A stretch of DNA of 11,386 bases from Deltaproteobacteria bacterium (GTDB taxonomy: Bacteria > Desulfobacterota > Deferrimicrobia > Deferrimicrobiales > Deferrimicrobiaceae), in NCBI GenBank assembly GCA_021802685.1, contig JAJZRM010000048.1, positions 1 through 11,386 of the forward strand, given 5' to 3'. This document shows positions 6,239-11,386 of the stretch, piece by piece. A model generated the notes under the pieces. The model had not been told where the DNA came from. It worked only from the letters and a program-made list of their open reading frames with translations, and searched no databases. Both the position numbers and the translations under genes were made by a program. Every line of letters begins with the position of its first letter. The stretch's first letter is position 1.

Positions 6239-6516
6239 GATTTCCTTATACAGCTTATAGGTTGTATTGTCAACGGAAGGGCATCAAATTGGTCACGCCT
6301 TGCGACGGAGGTTTTCGTGCAGTCGCGCTTCACGAAATTTCCCTCCCCTATCGCGGGAACTGAGCCCCGGAAATCCCTCAGTGTCTTGACCCGAATGAGG
6401 AAGACGCGGTCACCGTCCCGCACGAACTCCACCCGGTCGTTCGCCCGGAGGTTCAGAAATTCACGGGTGACCTTGGGAATGGTTACCCGTCCTTTGCTGC
6501 TGACCGCGTAAGGCAT
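6235..6516 (-). CDS. AbrB/MazE-fold (SpoVT-AbrB) DNA-binding protein, orphan antitoxin-like
   Basis: This protein of up to 93 aa has the swapped-hairpin AbrB N-terminal domain: AVSSKGRVTIPKVTREFLNL (4-23), then DRVEFVRDGDRVFLIRV (27-43). Such proteins bind operator DNA and often act as antitoxins to PIN-domain (VapC) or MazF-type toxins. The segment LRDFRGSVPAIGEGNF (46-61) resembles the toxin-binding linker of VapB-like antitoxins. The last ~20 residues (from about 74 on) look unlike family tails and are encoded by the DNA holding the hicA promoter, so the natural C-terminus may be altered. No PIN or MazF toxin is adjacent; the downstream slot is filled by hicAB. The start ATG 6516 has GAAGGG five nucleotides upstream, and is 1 nt after the stop of the preceding gene. 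The stop overlaps hicA by 4 nt. Confidence 0.8.
   Translation of the reverse strand: MPYAVSSKGRVTIPKVTREFLNLRANDRVEFVRDGDRVFLIRVKTLRDFRGSVPAIGEGNFVKRDCTKTSVARRDQFDALPLTIQPISCIRKS
6245..6273 (-). promoter_or_regulatory. Near-consensus promoter of hicAB, with -10 overlapping the hicA ribosome binding site
   Basis: On the minus strand a perfect TTGACA (6273-6268) and TATAAG (6250-6245) are separated by exactly 17 nt. The -10 box shares three bases with the AAGGA that serves hicA, so the predicted transcription start falls at or within a base or two of the hicA ATG (6238). TATAAG also occurs in the spacer (6259-6254), making a direct repeat with a 9-nt period that could be part of a HicB operator. 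The promoter is embedded in the 3' end of the abrB-like reading frame. Confidence 0.7.
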
Positions 6517-6517
6517 A

Positions 6518-6967
6518 TCAGCCCTTCTCCCGGCACGCGATCAGGTAGCGGTACCCGTACTCCAGCACGGTTTCTCCCCGCTGGTTCACCACCCGGCACC
6601 TGAGCCCCGCGATTCCCCGGTCCGGTTTGCTCCGGGACCGTCGCAACTCCGTCCAGCGCGCTTCCACGGTCACGGCGTCCCCCGGCCGGACCGGCGAAAA
6701 CAGCCGTACCTCTTCGACGCCCAGCCCCGACAGGACCGCGAGCTCCCCGTGAGACTCCACCACCAACCGCGTGCAGCAGGATACGGTCTGGAAGGAGGAG
6801 GCGACCAGCCCGCGGAAGATTGTGCCTTCCGCCGCGGCCTCGTCGGCGTGGAACGGCCACGGGTCGTACCGTTTCCCGAAATCGAGGATCCCTTCCCGGT
6901 CGAAGGTCACGGGACCGCAGGTGAAGGTTTCCCCTTCCCTCAAATCTTCCCAGTACCTCTTGCTCAT
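6518..6967 (-). CDS. MaoC-like hotdog-fold dehydratase
   Basis: This 149-aa single-hotdog protein of the MaoC / R-specific enoyl-CoA hydratase family typically hydrates or dehydrates acyl-CoA thioesters. The start (MSKRYWEDLREGETF) is family-typical. The hydratase catalytic region is visible as RYDPWPFHADEAAAEG (from about residue 33), with Asp and His in the right order, followed by FRGLVASSFQT on the hot-dog helix. Later, VRPGDAVTVEARWTE and VVNQRGETVLEYGYRYLI form the expected beta strands. I prefer ATG 6967, two nucleotides after the stop of the upstream helicase gene; TTG 6973 (overlapping that stop) would add two residues. The substrate is unknown, and no acyl-CoA metabolism gene is nearby. 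Its position between a restriction helicase and antitoxin genes is unusual for this family. Confidence 0.85.
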   Translation of the reverse strand: MSKRYWEDLREGETFTCGPVTFDREGILDFGKRYDPWPFHADEAAAEGTIFRGLVASSFQTVSCCTRLVVESHGELAVLSGLGVEEVRLFSPVRPGDAVTVEARWTELRRSRSKPDRGIAGLRCRVVNQRGETVLEYGYRYLIACREKG

Positions 6968-6969
6968 GG

Positions 6970-9612
6970 TCAATGATTCCGACGGATCTTATCCGCCAAT
7001 TGATACTGTAGGTCTCGCCCGGCGTCGTCTCGTTTCTCCGCCATCAGGAAGAGCCCTTTCCCGCCGCTCTTTTCTTCCCACAGCGCACCGAGGTTGCGCT
7101 TCTCCCTGGTATCTGCCGAGTCTGCGATATGCTCGCCCTTGTACTCGACCACCAGGATCCGTCCGTCCGCAAGTTCCGCCACGAAATCTGGATAGAACCG
7201 GTCCGTAGAAGTGGGAAGCCAGAAAGAGAAGGCGGGCTGCAGGGCGAGGTTCCGGACCCAGTGCTTCACTCCCTGGAAACCGTCGATGAACCGGGCGCAT
7301 TCGAACTCTTCCCCAGTTGATTCGAGTTCACCGACAAACGGGTAGAAGTGTTTCCTGAATTTGTAGGAGCCTTTGTACGGCCAACGGGCAGGATAGTTAT
7401 CCACAGGAAAATCGAAAGCAAATCGGTAACTGGTTTCCACCGTAGCACGTGGTCCGAACAGCGTCTCCTGGTATCCCCGGTTGTACGCCTGCTGCCGGCA
7501 AGCAGAGATCTTTTCCCGTAGAGTCTTTGCCAGAACAAACTTTCCTCTTACCAGCAAATTCAGTTCGATTCTTCGGGTCTCCATCAGGTGGGCAATCGTC
7601 CGCTGCAGGTACTCCAGTAGCACTTCCTGCCGGATGTCGGGCTGGCGCACCTCTTTGTCCAGCCATCGGGCGAGTTCCAGGTCGGTCCATTCGGTGCGGA
7701 GATGCCCAAGGTCCAGTTGATGGGAACCATTTACCAAACCATAGACAATTCGCTTCCCCTGCACGTCTACCTCGAAGGTCCGCGCCGACTCATTGACGGC
7801 GAATTCCGCCTCGGTCAATACCGCGGGGAAGTCGAGCAAGTTCCATCCTTCCGCGTCGAGAAAAAGATCTTTTTCCGCAAGCTCCAGCTCCCCCTGGACA
7901 CACAGACATAGCCGGGGCACGACAAGTTTTTCCCCGCGCTCAGCGGGGGATGGCGGCCGTTGTTGTGCATATCGGTGCCGTTGGATGGCACGAGAAACTT
8001 CGATCTTCCGGTCTTCGGGAACGATCCGGACAATCTTTTCCTGGAGAGTTTCCGGGATCGTACCGACAACTTCTAGTTCGTGTACCCCTGGTGCCTTTTC
8101 CACTTGCCGGACTTTTTCCCGTTCCTCCGGGGACAATACGGACAGGTCCACCGCCTCCCGGACGAAAAGGCGCAGCGGCTCCTCAGGCTTGTAGACAAGC
8201 AAAGGGGTGTCGTCCTCCCCGGGAAGGTGCAACTGCCCCGGTTGGACGTAGGCGTTCGCCTCCTCCTCCTCGAATCCCATCGCCACAAGCCGGTCTTTGA
8301 GCTGCTCCGCCGCCTGGGCGAAAACAGGCGATGAGACGTGGGCATAGGCGCGATTGAGCTCATCCTGACGCCGTTTCCTGGCGTACGGCATCCGCAGGAC
8401 CCGCCCGAGAATCTGCTCTACGTCTTTATCGGAGTGGATGTTCGTCGCCGAGCAGAAAACGTAGGCGAATGAGCAGTCCCAACCTTCCTTCAGGGCTTCC
8501 ACGGTGATGATGTGTTCGATGCGGCATGCCGGGTCGAACAAATCGATCCCGTCGAGCTCCCGCTGACTGCCGGTCGCAACGGCGATCCGGTCCGGCGGGA
8601 TCTTTTCGTTTTCGATCAGGTGCTGACGCAAGACATCCACGGTCACTTCCCGGTCCCGGCTTTCGGCCTGAAACAAGACGAGTGGGCGCAAGAAATCCGG
8701 TTTCTCTCCGTCGGCCATTCCTGCCAACCGTGCGCGTGTCCGAACGGCGTCATGGACAGCCTCCTGCCAATTCGCGTGTTCCGTGAGCAGGATGGGGAGC
8801 TTGATCATCTCCTCCGCCTTGAGCTCGGCCGCGGAGACACCGAACAGGACATTGCTGCCGGAGGAGGGCCGAGTGTCCGGCGTTGCGGTGAACTCGATGA
8901 TGCACGCGGGGGAGATCCGCTGGAGCACCTCGAAGGTCAGCGCAGTACGTGCGTTGTGCGCCTCGTCCATGATCACCAGCGGACGATGCCGGTGAAGGAG
9001 GTTGGCGAAGGAAAACTTGATCTTCCCCCGGTCCGGCCCCTCCTCGATCCGCTCCAACCCTTCCGCAGAGGACGGCACGGAGGCGAAGTGGGGTTCGAAG
9101 TTCTCGTTGTGGGAGTAGATCTTGCGGCCTTCCGTATTGGTCACCCGCAAGGTGGCCAGCGTTGCGACGACAAGGCAGACGCGTGTGACGAGGTCCTGCG
9201 GCCGGATCCGTTCGATCTCCGAAATGTCGAAGACGGCGACCTGCCCGCCGAATGCATCGTCAAGTGCCTGCCGATAAGGATGACCGGGTTTGCGCAACGC
9301 GTCGAGCGTCTGCTCCCGGATCGTGTTCGTCGGTACCAGCCAAAGGACGACCGGGTACTCCTGCTCCAGGTAGGCGCGCCCGGCGATGGCCACGGCATGG
9401 GAGGCAAGGACCGTCTTCCCGCCGCCGGTGGGAAGGCGCAGGCAGACGTACGGCGTACTCTCCATTCTTTCGATGGTTTTGTAGGCTGGACCGCTCCCCG
9501 GCCCGTGGATCGCGGCAAACGCCGCAGCCGGGCCGTCGACACGCGCCGCTTCCAGGTAGCTTTTCAGGGCGGCCAGCGCGTTCTTCTGGTACTCCTTGAG
9601 GGCGAACGCCAT
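6970..9612 (-). CDS. Type III restriction Res-like subunit: DEAD/DEAH helicase with C-terminal PD-ExK nuclease motif
   Basis: This 880-aa superfamily 2 helicase/translocase probably acts with the methyltransferase encoded just upstream to cut unmodified invading DNA. Motifs in order: N-terminal YQKNAL Q-like region (8-13), Walker A LPTGGGKT (60-67), motif Ia WLVPTNTIREQTL (91-103), DEAH (216-219), FTATP (241-245), motif V EGWDC (376-380), and motif VI QILGRVLRMP (400-409). A long middle region without recognised motifs follows. At the C-terminus FYPDF (806-810) and VVEYKGEH (821-828) fit a PD-(D/E)xK nuclease core (D809, E823, K825). The frame is uninterrupted and the length is close to type III Res proteins. 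ATG 9612 is 1 nt after the methyltransferase stop, and the gene is tightly joined to the maoC-like gene downstream. A different helicase-nuclease defence role is possible; the helicase call itself is secure. Confidence 0.92.
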   Translation of the reverse strand: MAFALKEYQKNALAALKSYLEAARVDGPAAAFAAIHGPGSGPAYKTIERMESTPYVCLRLPTGGGKTVLASHAVAIAGRAYLEQEYPVVLWLVPTNTIREQTLDALRKPGHPYRQALDDAFGGQVAVFDISEIERIRPQDLVTRVCLVVATLATLRVTNTEGRKIYSHNENFEPHFASVPSSAEGLERIEEGPDRGKIKFSFANLLHRHRPLVIMDEAHNARTALTFEVLQRISPACIIEFTATPDTRPSSGSNVLFGVSAAELKAEEMIKLPILLTEHANWQEAVHDAVRTRARLAGMADGEKPDFLRPLVLFQAESRDREVTVDVLRQHLIENEKIPPDRIAVATGSQRELDGIDLFDPACRIEHIITVEALKEGWDCSFAYVFCSATNIHSDKDVEQILGRVLRMPYARKRRQDELNRAYAHVSSPVFAQAAEQLKDRLVAMGFEEEEANAYVQPGQLHLPGEDDTPLLVYKPEEPLRLFVREAVDLSVLSPEEREKVRQVEKAPGVHELEVVGTIPETLQEKIVRIVPEDRKIEVSRAIQRHRYAQQRPPSPAERGEKLVVPRLCLCVQGELELAEKDLFLDAEGWNLLDFPAVLTEAEFAVNESARTFEVDVQGKRIVYGLVNGSHQLDLGHLRTEWTDLELARWLDKEVRQPDIRQEVLLEYLQRTIAHLMETRRIELNLLVRGKFVLAKTLREKISACRQQAYNRGYQETLFGPRATVETSYRFAFDFPVDNYPARWPYKGSYKFRKHFYPFVGELESTGEEFECARFIDGFQGVKHWVRNLALQPAFSFWLPTSTDRFYPDFVAELADGRILVVEYKGEHIADSADTREKRNLGALWEEKSGGKGLFLMAEKRDDAGRDLQYQLADKIRRNH

Positions 9613-9613
9613 G

Positions 9614-11122
9614 TCAGCGCGCCTTCACGTCGTACGGGATCTGTTTGAAGGTGATCCGCTCACCCTTCAGCCGTTCTACCGGTAGCCGGGACGTTTCTCC
9701 GTAGATGACCTTCGGACCTTCAAACGGCGGCAACCCTTGCAGGACCCGTCGGGTCAGCACGTTCCCGCTGTCGGGACGTTTGTCGCTCAGGATACCGTTG
9801 TAGAGAAGGTAATATCCCACGCCTTCGTGCGCACCGAGCCACGGGGAGTCCGGCACGCGCGACAGTGGCACCCCAGTTTCGCTGAACCAGACGTGCGCGG
9901 CAAGGGTGGAAAACGATATGGCCCGGTTGATCCTCCCTTCCTCATCGAAGACAGGTTGGCCAAGCCGATAGAAACGAAATCCCCCTCCGCCTTGCCAGTT
10001 CACCGCTTTGGAAATTCCGCCCTGCTCGCCATCGATGACTTTCTGCAATCGCGGAACACAGTGCGTGACAGCATGCTCCCCCATCTCGATGCCGATGTAC
10101 CGCCGCCCCATCTTATGCGCCACTGCGCAGGTGGTGCCGGAACCAAGAAAGGAGTCGAGAACGATGTCGCCGGGGTCGGTGGAAATATGGATGATCCTTT
10201 CCAATAACCGCTCCGGTTTGGGTGTTCCGAACGGATCGTCCTCACTGAAAAGGGCCAAGATCTCTTTCTTTGACTCTTCCGTATCCCCCACTTCTGCTGC
10301 CTCCCAGAATGTCATTGGGACAAGGCCTTTTTCTCCTTCCGGGTATTGCTTCACTCTTGGTCGTCCAGCGCCTCCTCGAGGGAAATAGACTCTGGATTCA
10401 GAGAGCAACTGCCGATAAACCGGTTCTGTTGCTGTCCAACAACGACCACGTGGAGGTTGAAGAACAACTCCCGTTGGGGAAACAATTTCATACATCTGGT
10501 TTGGCCGGTAACCTTGCGCAGAAAAAGGTATGGAGCGCCAAGGCCCCTTGGGATCATTGTCAGGATTCGAATACCCTTTTCCAGTTTGCGGGAGTAGGTT
10601 ACGAACTTCCTTCCAGGAAACTGCTCCAGCGAGGGCATAGAGATAAATGTAATCGTGTGAAGAACCAACTGCGGCGCGGTTCTCCCGGGATGTGCGTTTT
10701 TGCCAGATAAAACTTGCAACGAAATTCTTCCGCCCGAAAATCTCGTCCATCACCACCTTCAGGTAGTGCCCCTCGTTGTCGTCGATGGAGACCCAGATGC
10801 TGCCGTCCTCGGCGAGCAGCTCCCTGAGCAGCTCGAGCCGCGGATACATCATCGAGAGCCACTGGGAATGTTCAAGGTTGTCGTCGTAATGCTCGAATGC
10901 CGTCTTGCTGTTATAAGGCGGGTCGAGGTAGCAACATTTGATCCGCCCGGCATAGTAGGGCAACAAGGCCTTCAAGGCCGCCTGGTTGTCGCCCTCAATC
11001 AGCATGTTCGGTGAGTCAGGCTCTCCGAACGACAAGCTAGCCACTGGTTCCAGGAGGCGGTATTTCGTCAGCGCGGCGCGCGTAAGATCTTCATCCCGCT
11101 TGAACCATGACAACAACGGCAT
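9614..11122 (-). CDS. Beta-class N6-adenine DNA methyltransferase, type III Mod-like
   Basis: This SAM-dependent methyltransferase would modify adenine (N4-cytosine is less likely) in the recognition site and supply specificity to the partner helicase-nuclease. Numbering from the upstream GTG (11131), the catalytic motif IV DPPYN is at 70-74, and the SAM-binding FxGxG motif lies near the C-terminus of the catalytic part (DSFLGSGTT, 326-334). This is the beta-class order. Between them (about 140-300) lies a variable region likely to include target recognition. The C-terminal ~130 residues contain no motif I recognise. At ~502-505 aa it is shorter than many Mod proteins. I prefer ATG 11122, which has AGGG about eight nucleotides upstream; GTG 11131 adds three residues. 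It is the first gene of the compact six-gene run. A clear promoter was not found; CATAAT near 11153-11158 on the minus strand is a weak candidate. Confidence 0.92.
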   Translation of the reverse strand: MPLLSWFKRDEDLTRAALTKYRLLEPVASLSFGEPDSPNMLIEGDNQAALKALLPYYAGRIKCCYLDPPYNSKTAFEHYDDNLEHSQWLSMMYPRLELLRELLAEDGSIWVSIDDNEGHYLKVVMDEIFGRKNFVASFIWQKRTSRENRAAVGSSHDYIYLYALAGAVSWKEVRNLLPQTGKGYSNPDNDPKGPWRSIPFSAQGYRPNQMYEIVSPTGVVLQPPRGRCWTATEPVYRQLLSESRVYFPRGGAGRPRVKQYPEGEKGLVPMTFWEAAEVGDTEESKKEILALFSEDDPFGTPKPERLLERIIHISTDPGDIVLDSFLGSGTTCAVAHKMGRRYIGIEMGEHAVTHCVPRLQKVIDGEQGGISKAVNWQGGGGFRFYRLGQPVFDEEGRINRAISFSTLAAHVWFSETGVPLSRVPDSPWLGAHEGVGYYLLYNGILSDKRPDSGNVLTRRVLQGLPPFEGPKVIYGETSRLPVERLKGERITFKQIPYDVKAR

Positions 11123-11386
11123 TGGGCGCACCCTGAGTTAACTAACGCTTGATTATGCCTTCACCTGTCTCATCCGTGGAGACCGATCGGTGGCCATGTC
11201 TCGGACAAGCCCTGCTCAGCTGAGCCGACGGTCGTCAACGGCTTTCACCTACATCATTGGTGCGGGCGGTGGGCCAAAATGACCTCGCCCCGCAAGTCCG
11301 GCCCGAGCCGACCGCGGCGTCCGGCGAACGCCTGCCGACACCTTCGTCCGGTGGAACCGACGACCGGGGCACCTCTCTTGTGCGGT
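11123..11386. other. Right-edge stretch without a recognisable gene
   Basis: Neither strand shows a reading frame with a family I recognise. A plus-strand frame is open from 11153 to the edge and a minus-strand frame is open from the edge to about 11250, but both look compositional (rich in R, P, G and A). Two short perfect palindromes are present: ACCGATCGGT (11182-11191) and GCTCAGCTGAGC (11214-11225). The stretch may hold the leader of the methyltransferase gene plus the end of a degraded element, but I cannot identify one. Confidence 0.4.

Noticed and set aside
11153..11386. Plus-strand open frame running to the window edge, considered as a partial gene or transposase fragment.
   Set aside because: The translation is proline/arginine-rich with no motif, there is no ribosome binding site or start near its beginning, and no insertion-sequence end could be recognised.
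1..11386. Searched for CRISPR arrays, tRNA or rRNA genes and complete insertion sequences.
   Set aside because: No regularly spaced repeats, cloverleaf-like or rRNA sequence, or transposase motifs were seen by eye.

Overview
The window is GC-rich (roughly 60% or more) and looks like chromosome of a Gram-negative bacterium. A type II secretion / type IV pilus-like gene block, a polyprenyl diphosphate synthase and a short RlmE suggest a deltaproteobacterial-type lineage such as Desulfobacterota or Desulfuromonadota. That placement is an impression from protein style, not a search result. Nearly everything is on the minus strand; only rlmE is on plus.

Region 1 (1-3900, minus): a pilin/pseudopilin secretion cluster. 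In transcription order it holds a prepilin with a GspG-like C-terminus (3212-3799), an intrinsic terminator, a GspE/PilB ATPase with an N-terminal MshEN module (1429-3132), a GspF/PilC inner-membrane platform protein (208-1419), and the start of a second pseudopilin cut by the window edge (1-211). An AT-rich island at about 3820-3900 carries a good sigma-70-type promoter for the first pilin. The terminator after the pilin would let the pilin be made in excess over the assembly machinery.

Region 2 (3957-5612): two housekeeping genes transcribed divergently. These are a long-chain polyprenyl diphosphate synthase (minus) and the 23S rRNA 2'-O-methyltransferase RlmE/FtsJ (plus). The synthase reading frame continues with family-like residues upstream of its first canonical start codon. 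A promoter and a Shine-Dalgarno point to initiation at an ATC codon.

Region 3 (5634-11131, minus): six tightly packed genes that look like an accessory defence/addiction block. In transcription order they are a beta-class DNA methyltransferase (type III Mod-like), a DEAD/DEAH helicase with a C-terminal PD-ExK nuclease motif (type III Res-like), a MaoC-like hotdog protein, an AbrB/MazE-fold DNA-binding protein, the HicA toxin (59 aa) and the HicB antitoxin. Consecutive genes either overlap by 4 nt or are separated by 1-2 nt, so read-through and translational coupling are likely. A near-consensus promoter lies inside the abrB-like gene, and its -10 box overlaps the hicA ribosome binding site. 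Transcripts from it should therefore favour HicB over HicA, as described for the HicB-repressed promoter of E. coli hicAB.

The last ~260 bp (11123-11386) hold no gene I can recognise, only two short perfect palindromes. No tRNA, rRNA, CRISPR array or complete insertion sequence was seen.
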